From the NCBI RefSeq assembly GCF_006546825.1, contig NZ_VICC01000001.1, positions 622,191-686,190 on the forward strand: a DNA stretch of 64,000 nt, written 5' to 3'. Within the stretch, counting starts at the first letter, position 1. The number at the start of each line of letters is the position of its first letter. Shown here in pieces: positions 10,252 to 18,748 of the stretch. The position numbers and the translations under genes are program-made. The stretch is from Actinomyces oris. Lineage in GTDB: Bacteria > Actinomycetota > Actinomycetes > Actinomycetales > Actinomycetaceae. The notes below the pieces were generated by a model. The model saw only the letters and a program-made list of their open reading frames with translations, searched no databases and was not told the DNA's origin.

Positions 10252-11661
10252 TTAGAGGTCCCCGGCGCCGTCGTCGATGATCTCTTCGGTGATGGGGGCG
10301 ATCTCGCCGGTGCGGGCCTCGCGCAGCTCCTTGGCCTCCTGGGTCTTGGCCCGAAGCTTCTCGGTGAGCTTGTCCCGCTCGGCCTGGACCCGGGCGCGGC
10401 GGTCCTCGCCGTCGTCGGAGCGGTTGCGTGAGCACATGAGCAGGTCCAGGTCCGCGATGCACGACTCCATGGAGGCTGTGTGCGTCATCGCCTCCTCGCC
10501 GTCCTTGTCGTCGCGCCCCTCGCCGCGCTCAGCGGGCGCCTCGACGGGGCGGCGTGCCGAGGCCACGGCCGGGATCCCGCGGGCGGGGGTGCGCGGCGAG
10601 GAAGCGCTCGACGGGGAGGAGGATGATGCCGGAGCCGCCGGCGATCCTGAGGACGCCGTGGTGGCCGGGGCGGCGGGTGTCGTTGCGCTCGACGGAGGGA
10701 CCGTGGCCCTCAGGGCCCTGAGCTCGGTGGGATTCAGACGCAGGGTGTCGCCGTCCTGGGCGGGGCCGGCCAGGGGGTCCTCGGCGGGCAGCGCCTGGAG
10801 GCCCAGCGGAGGGGTGCGAGGGGCGCGTTCGGCGGCCTCGCCCAGCTGCCCGGGAACGGGGGCGGCGGCGCCGGCAGGATCGCCCACGGGGGCGGCCGGT
10901 GCGGGACGCGCCGGTTCCTGAGCGGTCCCGGCCTCCAGGGCTGCCGTATCGGTCTGCGCTCCCTGCTCCTGGGCGAGCTTGGCGAGCTTCTCGTGGAGAC
11001 GTCGCTGCTCGGCCGCCAGGTTCTCGCGGGCCGGGTGCTCCCAGCGCTGGCCCAGCGGGGAGTGGAAGAGATGATCGCGGTCCAGGAGCCGGGAGACGAT
11101 CGTCAGGCGGCCGCGCAGGTACTCCTTCATCGGGATGTGGGAGTACTCCTCGCGCAGAAGCCGCACGTACTCGGCGTAGGTCTGGGGGTCCACGGCCAGG
11201 GTGCCCAGGTCGGCGTCGATGAGGGCCTGGGCGTCGATGTCGTCCTCGGCGAGCATGTGTCGCTTGAGGTTGACGATGAGGCAGCACACCCGCTTAACCG
11301 TCTCCATCGGGACACCCAGGTGGCGCAGGTCGGCCTCAGCGAAGGCCGCCGAGGCGGTCTCGTCCTCGCCGCCGTTGCCGCGGGTGACCTCTTCGACGTC
11401 GGAGGAGAAGACGCAGCCGTGGTACCAGCAGGCGACCCGCATGATGTCCGGGTTGTGCGACTCCTCGGCCAGCTCATCGACCCGCGCGAGCATGTCGATG
11501 AGGTGGCGAAGGTTGTGGAAGCGACGGTCCGGTGTGGACCAGCGCTCAATGAGGAGCTCGCCGGCGGAGCCGATCGCCTCTGGGGGCTGCGTGGCGCCGA
11601 TCGCCTTCACCGAGCGGGTAAAGGCGGGCAGAAGCCATTGCGGTGCTTCGATAACACCCAT
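10252..11661 (-). CDS. HD-domain predicted metal-dependent phosphohydrolase with long disordered tail
   Basis: 469-aa cytoplasmic protein. The N-terminal ~215 residues look like the COG4339-type HD superfamily: RRFHNLRHL (His49, His53), WYHGCVF (His81), then AFAEADLRHLGVP. These resemble the metal-binding His/Asp set of predicted HD phosphohydrolases, whose substrates are unknown. A helical stretch (about 215-235) is followed by roughly 150 residues rich in Ala, Pro, Ser and Gly. A charged, probably coiled-coil C-terminus follows (about 400-455, RVQAERDKLTEKLRAKTQEA). A CGGAGA site precedes the ATG. It lies alone between the two-component system and the WXG100 gene, all on the minus strand. 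Confidence 0.72.
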   Translation of the reverse strand: MGVIEAPQWLLPAFTRSVKAIGATQPPEAIGSAGELLIERWSTPDRRFHNLRHLIDMLARVDELAEESHNPDIMRVACWYHGCVFSSDVEEVTRGNGGEDETASAAFAEADLRHLGVPMETVKRVCCLIVNLKRHMLAEDDIDAQALIDADLGTLAVDPQTYAEYVRLLREEYSHIPMKEYLRGRLTIVSRLLDRDHLFHSPLGQRWEHPARENLAAEQRRLHEKLAKLAQEQGAQTDTAALEAGTAQEPARPAPAAPVGDPAGAAAPVPGQLGEAAERAPRTPPLGLQALPAEDPLAGPAQDGDTLRLNPTELRALRATVPPSSATTPAAPATTASSGSPAAPASSSSPSSASSPRTPARGIPAVASARRPVEAPAERGEGRDDKDGEEAMTHTASMESCIADLDLLMCSRNRSDDGEDRRARVQAERDKLTEKLRAKTQEAKELREARTGEIAPITEEIIDDGAGDL

Positions 11662-11802
11662 GGGTCAGTCTCCGTGTTGGAAATGGAACGCATGCCATCG
11701 TAGGACTGTCCTCGTCGTGACGTCGACGTGACACAGTGTCTGGCGTGCCACTCTTATCGTGATCGAGGCCCGCCGGCGCTGCCTGAGGTGCGGCGGCGGG
11801 GC

Positions 11803-13401
11803 CTACCAGGCCGGCGCGGGCGGCAGCTCGATGTGGACGGTGGCGCCGCCGCCGGGGGTCTGGAGCATCTGGACGGTGCCCTTGTGAGCGGCCACGATCC
11901 CCAGCACGATCGCCAGGCCCAGGCCGGAGCCTCCGGTCTCCCGGTTGCGGGAGGTGTCCGAGCGGTAGAAGCGCTGGAAGACCTTCTCGGCCGCCTCCGG
12001 TGGCACGCCGTGGCCGTGGTCGCGGACCTCGACGACGACGACCGGCTGCGCCGTCGGGTTGGCCCGCGGGGGCGCCATGCCGATGGCGATCTCCACCGGC
12101 GTCCCGGAGGGGGTGTGGCGCACCACGTTGCCCAGCAGGTTGGTGAGGATCTGGGAGAGGCGGTCGCGGTCACCGATGACCTGGAGCGAGGGGGCCTCCT
12201 TGCCGGCGGCCTCGTCGCGGGGGTCGAGGGGGATGAGGCCGCAGTCGCGCTCGGGGGCCAGCACCATCATGTCGCTGAGGGCCCCGGCGGCCAGGTCGGT
12301 GAGGTTGACCGGCTCCATCGACATCTCCCGGCCCTCGTCGATCCGAGCCAGCTGGAGGAGATCGTCGACGAGGCGCCCCATCCGGTTGGACTCGGTCTCG
12401 ATGCGCCCCATGACCTCACCGGTCTTGTTCGCGGGCACCCCGCCCATCCGGTAGAGCTCGCCGTAGCCGCGGATGGCGGCCAGGGGGGTGCGCAGCTCGT
12501 GGGAGGCATCGGAGACGAAGCGCGTCATCCGCTCCTGGGCCACGACCTGGGCGGCGAAGGAGCTCTCGTTCTGGGTGAGCATCGTGTTGATCGCCCGCTG
12601 CAGCGAGCCCACCTCCGTGGTGCGCGGCTCGGTGACCAGGATGCGGGCGGACAGGTCGCCGTGGGCGATCCGGGCGGCCACGCCCTCGATCTGGCGCAGG
12701 GAGCGGAACGAGCGGTGGACCAGGTAGGTGGCGAAGAGGGCGCCCACCGAGATGATCGAGACGTCGGCCAGGGCCACCACGAGGCGGGTGCGCTCGACGG
12801 TCTCCATGACGTCGCTCAGCGGGAGGGCCAGGGCCACCGCGCCGGTGTACTCGCCGGTGTTCTGGTCCCGGATGAGTAGGGTAATCATCCGCCACTGGTG
12901 GCCTGGCTGATCGGAGTTGACCGTCGTGATCGGGAAGTCGTTCTTGTCCGCGTGGGCCAGGGCGCGCCGGTAGTCCAGGCCCTTGATCTGGGGCCGGCCG
13001 TACGTGGCGGCGGTGTCCGGCGAGATCCACTCCCCGTTGCGGGTGGGGTCGAGGTACTCGGCCTTGACGTAGTAGTTCGAGGGGAAGGTGGTGCTGCTGG
13101 TCCCGCCCTCGCGGATCTGGGCCAGTCCCTGGCTTCCGATGGCCACGGAGGTGGTGCGCAGCTGGCTGTCGATCTGGCCCATCATGTGGCTGTAGAGCAG
13201 CGAGGTCACCACGAAGGAGACGACGATGAGCCCGATGGCGAGCAGACCAGTGGTCATGAGGGTCAGGCGCGTGCGCAGCGGCATTGCCTGCCAGGGCCGC
13301 TGAATCGCGGTGATCGGGTGCCATCGGCCCCGTTTGATCGGGCGGTGCTGCTTACCGGACGACTTGGCCGGGCGCGTGCTCCCCCCACGCGCCGCCGCCA
13401 T
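11803..13401 (-). CDS. Two-component sensor histidine kinase
   Basis: 532-aa membrane kinase. The basic N-terminus is followed by TM1 (about 45-68), an extracytoplasmic sensor region of about 120 residues, TM2 (about 205-228) and a HAMP linker. HisKA comes next, with the phospho-accepting His in FVSDASHELRTPLAAIRGY, then HATPase_c with N-box ILTNLLGNVVRHTP, G1 VRDHGHGVP, F-box KVFQRFYR and G2 GSGLGLAIV. The ATG at 13399-13401 overlaps the TGA of the response-regulator gene (TGATG), so translation is coupled; a GTG one codon upstream is an alternative. Overall it resembles the CutS/PrrB/TcrY-like group of actinobacteria. The signal is unknown. Confidence 0.93.
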   Translation of the reverse strand: MAAARGGSTRPAKSSGKQHRPIKRGRWHPITAIQRPWQAMPLRTRLTLMTTGLLAIGLIVVSFVVTSLLYSHMMGQIDSQLRTTSVAIGSQGLAQIREGGTSSTTFPSNYYVKAEYLDPTRNGEWISPDTAATYGRPQIKGLDYRRALAHADKNDFPITTVNSDQPGHQWRMITLLIRDQNTGEYTGAVALALPLSDVMETVERTRLVVALADVSIISVGALFATYLVHRSFRSLRQIEGVAARIAHGDLSARILVTEPRTTEVGSLQRAINTMLTQNESSFAAQVVAQERMTRFVSDASHELRTPLAAIRGYGELYRMGGVPANKTGEVMGRIETESNRMGRLVDDLLQLARIDEGREMSMEPVNLTDLAAGALSDMMVLAPERDCGLIPLDPRDEAAGKEAPSLQVIGDRDRLSQILTNLLGNVVRHTPSGTPVEIAIGMAPPRANPTAQPVVVVEVRDHGHGVPPEAAEKVFQRFYRSDTSRNRETGGSGLGLAIVLGIVAAHKGTVQMLQTPGGGATVHIELPPAPAW

Positions 13402-14138
13402 CACTCGGCCTTGGGTTCGCGGAGCATGTAGCCGACTCCGCGACGAGTCTGGATGAGCGGGGTGACGGGCTGGCCGTCGGCTCCCTGGATCTGGTCCACC
13501 TTGCGGCGCAGGTAGGAGATGTAGGACTCCACGATCGCGGCGTCGCCGTTCCAGTCGTACTCCCAGACGTGATCGAGGATCTGGGCCTTGGACACGACGC
13601 GCCCGGCGTTGAGCATGAGGTAGCGCAGGAGCTTGAACTCGGTGGGGGACAGATCCACCTCGACATCGGCGCGGTACACCTCGTGGGCGTCCTCGTCCAG
13701 GACCAGGTCGGCCACGCGCACGACGCCGTCGTCCTGGTTCTCAATGGCGTGGGTGCGGCGCAGGATGGCGCGGATGCGGGCGATGACCTCCTCCAGCCCG
13801 AAGGGCTTGGTGACGTAGTCGTCGCCGCCGACGGTCAGGCCCTGGACCTTGTCCGCCATGTCATCGCGGGCGGTCAGGAAGAGGATCGGGGTGGTCACGT
13901 CACGCTCGCGCAGGCGCCGGGCCACGGTGAAGCCGTCCATATCGGGCAGCATGACATCGAGGACCACCAGGTCGGGGGATGTCTTCTCCACCGTCTTCAG
14001 CGCGCCGTTGCCGTCGCCTGCGATCGAGACCTCGAAGCCTGCGAAGCGCAGGGACGAGGCCAGCAGGTCGCGGATGTTGGGTTCATCGTCGACGACAAGG
14101 AGGTGAGCTTCGGTGCGGGACTGCTGGGAACGCTCCAT
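13401..14138 (-). CDS. OmpR/PhoP-type response regulator
   Basis: Cytoplasmic transcription factor of 245 aa, partner of the overlapping kinase. The receiver domain shows the acidic pair LLVVDDEPNIRDLL, the phospho-acceptor Asp in DLVVLDVMLPDMDGF, the Thr in ILFLTARD and the Lys in YVTKPFGLEEV. A winged-helix DNA-binding domain follows (about 145-240; LSPTEFKLLRYLMLNAGRVV, VESYISYLRRKVD, RGVGYMLR). Several starts are possible. I choose the ATG at 14136-14138 (MERSQQ), which lies downstream of AAGGA; upstream codons would add an unlikely basic tail. The receiver most resembles mycobacterial PhoP/TcrX-like proteins, but the regulon is not deducible. Confidence 0.92.
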   Translation of the reverse strand: MERSQQSRTEAHLLVVDDEPNIRDLLASSLRFAGFEVSIAGDGNGALKTVEKTSPDLVVLDVMLPDMDGFTVARRLRERDVTTPILFLTARDDMADKVQGLTVGGDDYVTKPFGLEEVIARIRAILRRTHAIENQDDGVVRVADLVLDEDAHEVYRADVEVDLSPTEFKLLRYLMLNAGRVVSKAQILDHVWEYDWNGDAAIVESYISYLRRKVDQIQGADGQPVTPLIQTRRGVGYMLREPKAE

Positions 14139-14232
14139 GAGTCTCACCATTCCTTCAGTTTCTGGTCGTTTCCTGAATGACTTCCGAACGGTCGCTGTTG
14201 ATAGGACAAGTGGTTCGTGTGACCTCACACCA

Positions 14233-14238
14233 ATTGTA
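14233..14238 (-). promoter_or_regulatory. Candidate -10 box (TACAAT) for the two-component operon
   Basis: Minus-strand TACAAT lies in the AT-richer gap upstream of the response regulator and would give a 5' leader of roughly 85 nt. No convincing -35 box is seen. Confidence 0.35.
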
Positions 14239-14343
14239 GACCCAGGAAGTCTTGGAATTCCCACAAAACGGGGGAGCTGTGTGGTTGCTGCTTGAACCGA
14301 GGTGATTGCCTGCGACTCTCCGGTGAGTCGGGCTGTGACATGA

Positions 14344-14375
14344 GGCGGGGCGGCGACACCTGTCGCCGCCCCGCC
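14344..14375 (-). terminator. Hairpin terminator after the NYN gene
   Basis: A 14-bp perfect GC stem (14344-14357 with 14362-14375) and a 4-nt loop lie directly downstream of the NYN gene stop and before the response-regulator promoter. Confidence 0.7.
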
Positions 14376-14381
14376 ATCGGG

Positions 14382-14984
14382 TCAGAGGAAGGCGAGAGGG
14401 TCGAAGTCCTCCAGCGGGATGATGCACACGCGCGGCAGCGGGATGGTGAAGGCCTTGACGTCACTCTCCAGGTCGTAGATCGTCAGGCCCTCGCCCTCCA
14501 GGGCGGCCAGCTGGGCGTTGAGGAACTCGCGGAAGCACAGGATCCCCACCGTGGCGCCGGCCTGCAGGAGCCGCTCGATGTGGGGGATGTAGTCGCCGTC
14601 GTGGCTGCCCAGCAGAACGTGGGCATCCTGACCGGACTCGACCCGCTCGGCCAGCGCCTCCAGGGTGCGCTGAATACCGATGTCGACGACCTTCTCGTCA
14701 TTGCTTCCGGACCCGGCCAGCGGCACGGGGCGGTAGTCCATGGCCAGCAGGGCCTGGATGAAGCTCATGGGCATGTGGCCGCTGGTGGCGTTGAGGAAGA
14801 ACAGGGCACGGGCCTCGTTCCCCTCGCCCTCGGCGGTGCCGGCGGAGGACAGTTCATCGCAGTATGCGAGGACTCGGTCCCAGCGGGGCCGCTCCTCAGG
14901 TTCGGGACGCCGCCCCAGCACACTCATGCCGAGAGTGGCGTCAATGTTCTCGCCATCGACGAGAAGATAAGTCGGTACGCTCAT
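14382..14984 (-). CDS. NYN-domain (PIN-like, LabA-type) protein
   Basis: 200-aa protein with the NYN fold, a PIN-like RNase family: TYLLVDGENID at the N-terminus (first acidic residues), KVVDIGIQRTLEAL in the middle, and the third acidic cluster HVLLGSHDGDYIPHI followed by GATVGILCF. This suggests a metal-dependent RNA-processing or toxin-like nuclease; the substrate is unknown. The ATG at 14982-14984 is preceded by TAGCAT and a 7-nt gap, so I call a leaderless start; an ATG three codons upstream is the alternative. An array of GGGGAC boxes lies about 110-290 bp upstream. Confidence 0.8.
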   Translation of the reverse strand: MSVPTYLLVDGENIDATLGMSVLGRRPEPEERPRWDRVLAYCDELSSAGTAEGEGNEARALFFLNATSGHMPMSFIQALLAMDYRPVPLAGSGSNDEKVVDIGIQRTLEALAERVESGQDAHVLLGSHDGDYIPHIERLLQAGATVGILCFREFLNAQLAALEGEGLTIYDLESDVKAFTIPLPRVCIIPLEDFDPLAFL

Positions 14985-14991
14985 GAGGCTC

Positions 14992-14997
14992 ATGCTA
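14992..14997 (-). promoter_or_regulatory. -10 box (TAGCAT) of leaderless NYN gene
   Basis: Minus-strand TAGCAT lies 7 nt before the ATG at 14984. Confidence 0.5.
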
Positions 14998-15078
14998 CCG
15001 GTCACGGCGTCCACTAGCCTCCGGCGACGCTCGATGACACCGCACCGATACCGGCCTCCTGATGCCCGTGACACCGAT

Positions 15079-15275
15079 GGGTGCGGTCTGCGCGGTCGGG
15101 GACAAAGCCTGCCCGGTGGGGACATTCGACGTCGTCGGGTGCGGTCTGCGCGGTCGGGGACAAAACCTTCCCGGCGGGGACGATCGACGCCGTCGGGTGC
15201 GGAAATCCTGTCCCCGCAGGCGTGAGATGTCCCCGGCCGGAGTGGAGTGTCCCCGGGCGCGTGAGATGTCCCCGG
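15079..15275. repeat. Phased array of eight GGGGAC boxes, four direct and four inverted
   Basis: GGGGAC occurs on the plus strand at 15098, 15118, 15156 and 15176. Its complement GTCCCC occurs at 15210, 15229, 15249 and 15268. Successive boxes are 19-20 bp or twice that apart. The first half is a 58-bp tandem repeat (units starting 15079, 15137, 15195), the second a ~19-bp repeat with core GTGAGATGTCCCCGG. Long open frames cross it on both strands but look like repeat artefacts. It lies between the pspA terminator and the NYN promoter. Confidence 0.8.
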
Positions 15276-15303
15276 GCCGGATTGGCTGACATCGAGGCGC
15301 ACG

Positions 15304-15346
15304 AAGCCGCCCGGTGCTCATCGGGATGATGAGCACCGGGCGGCTT
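15304..15346 (-). terminator. Strong hairpin terminator after pspA
   Basis: A 19-bp perfect stem (15304-15322 with 15328-15346) and 5-nt loop sit about 45 bp downstream of the PspA gene stop. Confidence 0.8.
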
Positions 15347-15389
15347 GCGTGGCTGAGGCGCCTGGGTGGCGCGGTGAGGTCAACTCATA

Positions 15390-16238
15390 TCAGTAGGAGG
15401 AGGTCTCCTCGCCGGCCGGCTGCCCCTGGTTCTTCAGGGCCGCGAAGGCGGCGTTGATCGCGTCGTCGTCACCGTCGGTGATCTGGGCGGGGACCTGCTG
15501 CTGGGCGCCCGGAAGGGTCGGGTTCTGCCCGGACTTCAGGGCCGCAAGACGGGCCTCGGCCTCCAGACTGGTGCCGGAGGCCTCGAGCTCGGCGAACTGG
15601 GACTCCAGGGAGGAGCCGGCCAGCTCCATCTGCCCGGCGGCCTGGGCCTCGACCCGACGCACCTGGTCCTCGTAGCGGGACAGCTCGCTGGTGGGGTCCA
15701 GGACGTTGATGGAGCGGATGGCGCCCTGCACCTTGACCTGGGCCTCGGCGGTCTTCTGACGAGCGATGAGCTGGTCGCGCTTGGAGCGCAGCTCGCCGAG
15801 CTTGACCTCCATCTGCTGCAGGCCGGTCTTGAGCTGCTCGACGACCTGGCGCTGGGAGGCGATCATCGGCTCGGCGGCCTTGGCCTCGTTCTCCGCCGTG
15901 ATCTGCTTGGTCAGCGCGATCTTGGCCAGCGAGTCCCACTTGTCCGCGCCGGCCGTGTCACCGCCGGAGCGCAGCTGGTCGGCCTTGCGGGAGGCGGCCA
16001 GGGCCTTGTTGCCCCAGTCCTTGGCCTCGGCGACGTCGGCGTCGTGGTCCTTCTCGGCCAGACGCAGGTTGCCGATCGTCTGGGCGACGGCGTCACGGGC
16101 CTCGGCGATGGATGCCGTGTAGTCCCGCACCAGCTGGTTGAGCATCTTCTCCGGGTCCTCGGCGCGGTCCAGGAGCGCGTTGATGTTGGCGCGGGTGAGC
16201 TGGGCGATGCGCCCCAGGATCGACTGCTTCTCAGCCAT
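15390..16238 (-). CDS. pspA: PspA/IM30-family membrane-stress protein
   Basis: 282-aa coiled-coil protein of the PspA/Vipp1 (ESCRT-III-like) family, which binds and stabilises the inner membrane face under stress. It begins QSILGRIAQLTRANINALLDR, the amphipathic first helix, followed by the conserved PEKMLNQLVRDYTASIAEAR. A long coiled coil runs through residues 30-200, and a Gln/Ala/Gly-rich tail ends the protein. Family length is usually 220-280. It is downstream of the TPM-domain gene on the same strand, a pairing common in actinobacteria, and ends at a strong terminator. No pspF/pspBC or Rv2743c-type partners are visible. Confidence 0.9.
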   Translation of the reverse strand: MAEKQSILGRIAQLTRANINALLDRAEDPEKMLNQLVRDYTASIAEARDAVAQTIGNLRLAEKDHDADVAEAKDWGNKALAASRKADQLRSGGDTAGADKWDSLAKIALTKQITAENEAKAAEPMIASQRQVVEQLKTGLQQMEVKLGELRSKRDQLIARQKTAEAQVKVQGAIRSINVLDPTSELSRYEDQVRRVEAQAAGQMELAGSSLESQFAELEASGTSLEAEARLAALKSGQNPTLPGAQQQVPAQITDGDDDAINAAFAALKNQGQPAGEETSSY

Positions 16239-16458
16239 GGTTGTTCGTCCTTCCGTCGAGCTGCGACGTCGGTGTGGGCAGATTGTGGGCAGGTATAGAC
16301 CCGGCGCTCGCCGGGTGGTCGCCAGGTGGTGGCCGGTGGGCCAGGCGGATCAGGCGTCATGATCGCAGGTCCCAGCGCTCGGCGTCATGCGGGCGGGGGT
16401 CGCATCGCTCAGGGCATGACTGGAGTGCGACCGGGGTCGGACGCCGGCAGGACGCGGC

Positions 16459-18645
16459 TCAGAAGTCGCCGCCGCCGTCGAAGAAGCCGCCGCCTCCACC
16501 TGAGAAGTCCCCACCGCCGGAGAAGAAGCCGCCGCCTCCGCCCCAGTCGCTGTCGTGGTGGTGGGAGCTCCAGCCGCCGTAGTTGTGGCCGCCGCCCAGC
16601 AGCAGCCCGCCCAGCAGGAGCGAGCCCAGGTCGAGCCCGCCGCCTGAGCGGCCGTAATCGCGGGAGTAGGAGTAGCGCTCACCGGAGTTCGGGCTCCACG
16701 AGCTCGACGATCCGCGCACGTCGGCCTCGGCCAGGGCCTGGGCCTGGGCCACGAGCGGCTCGGCCGCCGCGACCTCCGCCAGGGCGGCCACCGGGTCAGT
16801 GGTCTGGACGGTGGTGGCGGCCGTGGCGTGACGGGCGGCCTCACTGAGTGCGGTGCGCGCCGAGGGGCCCACCGCTCCGCGATAGGTGGTGATGTAAGAG
16901 GTCACGGACTCCACCTGGGAGTTGAGGCGGGCCAGGCGCGAGCCCAGGGAGGCCCGGGCACGCGAGTCGTTCTCCTCGCGCTCGCGTGCCGGGGCCAGGG
17001 CGGCGTCGATGGCGGCCTCGGCCCGGGCCAGGTGGTCCAGGGCGGCCAGGGGGTCGCCGCTCGGGTTGGCGCCACTGGCCTGACGGCCCTCGGCGACGGC
17101 GGCCTCGGCGTCGGCCACGAGCGGGGCCAGGGTCGCCGCCGGCACCGTGCCCTCCAGGCGCTTGGCGTCCACCAGGTCCGAGGAGATCGAGGCGATGGCC
17201 GCCTCCAGGTCCTTGGCCGCGCTCTGAAGGCGCTCGCGGGCCCCGGTGACCTGTGCGGCCAGCTGACCGGCCTGGGCGATGGAGCCCTGGGCGATGCGGA
17301 CCTGCTCGACCGCCGTCGCCTCCTGGGAGGCCTCGACGCTGGCGCGGGCCTGGTCCAGGGCGGTGCGCCCGGCGGCCAGCAGGCGGCGGGCCTGCTCGGG
17401 GGCCTGGGCCACACTGGTCAGGGAGGAGGCGGGATAGGCGGCGCTGAGCGTCACCAGGATCGTCTCGGCCATGACGATGGCCTGCTCGGTCTCATCGGCG
17501 CGCTGGGCGGTCTCGGCGATCGACGTCGGCAGGTTCGCCTCGATGCCGCGCCGCTTGTTGAAGGCCTCCTCCTGAGCGCGGATCTCACCGACCGCCTCCG
17601 AGCAGTGCTGGAGGATCTCGGTGTACATCTGGCGCTGCTGCGGCTCGGTCTCGGGGATGTCGTCGTCGAGGATCTTGCGCAGCTCGAAGCACCGCGACAG
17701 GTGCTTGCGGGCGCTGTCCAGGGCGGCGGTGAAGGCGTCCGTGGCGGACAGGCCGAACTGCGCCTGCGCGTAGGACAGCTCCTCGGCGGCGGCGCGCACC
17801 GTGTCATCGGCCTGGACCAGGGCGCTGCCGGCCTGGGTGCGCAGCTGCTCCACCGTCATCGCCGCGGGGCCCGCGGGCTGGTTGCCGGGGGCGCCGCTCT
17901 GATTCCTGCGCTTGCCGAACAGCATGTCGTCGTTCTCCTTGTTCTTCCTGCGCTTGTACACCGTCCAGGCGGCGGCCCCGCCGGCCGCGACCGCGCCCCC
18001 GCCCAGCAGGAGCGGAAGCGCCGAGGAGCCTGAGTCACCTGAGCTGCCCGAGCCCGATGAGCCGGACATGTTCTCCGGGATGGCGGCCACGGCGTCGTCG
18101 TAGTTGCCTGCGCTGAGCTGCTTCTTGATGGCCGAGTCGATCCGCTTGTAGTCGGACTCGGAGAACTTCGAGGAGTTGTCGTGCGCCTGCAGCTTGTAGC
18201 TCTTCGAGGCCGAGCCGTCGGAGGGGATGTTGATGACCAGGAGCATGTCGTCGCGTCCCAGCTTCGTGTCCTTGAAGGTCTGCGCGGCGATGGCGGAGGC
18301 CTTCTGGCTGGAGTCGGAGACGGTCAGCACCCACAGGCCCACGCCGTACGTGGAGGACATGGTGTCCACGGCCTGCTGGGCCTTGGAGGCATCCAGGATC
18401 CCGAGCTCATCGGTGACGTGCTCGGTCAGGGTGGTCGACGCCGCCGGGAGGGCCCGGGGCGCGCCCGCCGAGGTCTGTGCGGAGGAGGCCAGGGCCAGGG
18501 ATGCGGAGCCGGGCGTCGTCGGAGCGGCTGCGGCGCCGGCAGAGAGCCCCAGCAGCCCCAGGGCGGCCGCCGTCGCGACGCCGGAAAGGGCCATCTGGTG
18601 CCAAGGACGGGGGAGTGGGGGCTGCTGGTTCTTCATCCGGGACAT
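16459..18645 (-). CDS. TPM-domain membrane protein
   Basis: 728-aa protein. A signal peptide (about residues 17-41, MALSGVATAAALGLLGLSAG) leads to a secreted TPM (YgcG-like) domain (about 70-190; TEHVTDELGILD, YGVGLWVLTV, GRDDMLLVINIP). A Ser/Gly linker and a membrane helix follow (about 208-228, ALPLLLGGGAVAAGGAAAW), with a basic KRRKNKEN stop-transfer. About 430 residues of Ala/Glu-rich helical coiled coil in the cytoplasm come next. The protein ends in a Gly/Phe/Asp-rich tail with repeated GGG-D/F-F units (last ~35 residues). Such proteins accompany pspA in actinobacteria, which suggests a role in envelope maintenance. The start at 18643-18645 is uncertain. Confidence 0.85.
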   Translation of the reverse strand: MSRMKNQQPPLPRPWHQMALSGVATAAALGLLGLSAGAAAAPTTPGSASLALASSAQTSAGAPRALPAASTTLTEHVTDELGILDASKAQQAVDTMSSTYGVGLWVLTVSDSSQKASAIAAQTFKDTKLGRDDMLLVINIPSDGSASKSYKLQAHDNSSKFSESDYKRIDSAIKKQLSAGNYDDAVAAIPENMSGSSGSGSSGDSGSSALPLLLGGGAVAAGGAAAWTVYKRRKNKENDDMLFGKRRNQSGAPGNQPAGPAAMTVEQLRTQAGSALVQADDTVRAAAEELSYAQAQFGLSATDAFTAALDSARKHLSRCFELRKILDDDIPETEPQQRQMYTEILQHCSEAVGEIRAQEEAFNKRRGIEANLPTSIAETAQRADETEQAIVMAETILVTLSAAYPASSLTSVAQAPEQARRLLAAGRTALDQARASVEASQEATAVEQVRIAQGSIAQAGQLAAQVTGARERLQSAAKDLEAAIASISSDLVDAKRLEGTVPAATLAPLVADAEAAVAEGRQASGANPSGDPLAALDHLARAEAAIDAALAPAREREENDSRARASLGSRLARLNSQVESVTSYITTYRGAVGPSARTALSEAARHATAATTVQTTDPVAALAEVAAAEPLVAQAQALAEADVRGSSSSWSPNSGERYSYSRDYGRSGGGLDLGSLLLGGLLLGGGHNYGGWSSHHHDSDWGGGGGFFSGGGDFSGGGGGFFDGGGDF

Positions 18646-18735
18646 CGTCCCCGCAGGGTCAGGGTGTGAGCAAGTCGTTTCGCCTCAGGCGGCACGCCTG
18701 CGCCTGTCACTGAGCGCAGGCAACCGAACCGGCGG

Positions 18736-18741
18736 CAGAAT
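18736..18741 (+). promoter_or_regulatory. Candidate -10 box (CAGAAT) of a leaderless gene
   Basis: CAGAAT is followed by 7 nt and the ATG at 18749. The in-frame ATG at 18740 overlaps the box and is disfavoured for that reason. Confidence 0.35.
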
Positions 18742-18748
18742 GTCGTCC

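Noticed and set aside
15079-15275. CRISPR array
   Set aside because: Repeats are short, spacing is 19-20 or 58 bp without unique spacers, orientation changes midway, and there are no cas genes.
15000-15302. N-terminal extension of the NYN protein across the GGGGAC array
   Set aside because: The extension is Arg/Pro repeat translation; a -10 box sits 7 nt before the ATG at 14984.
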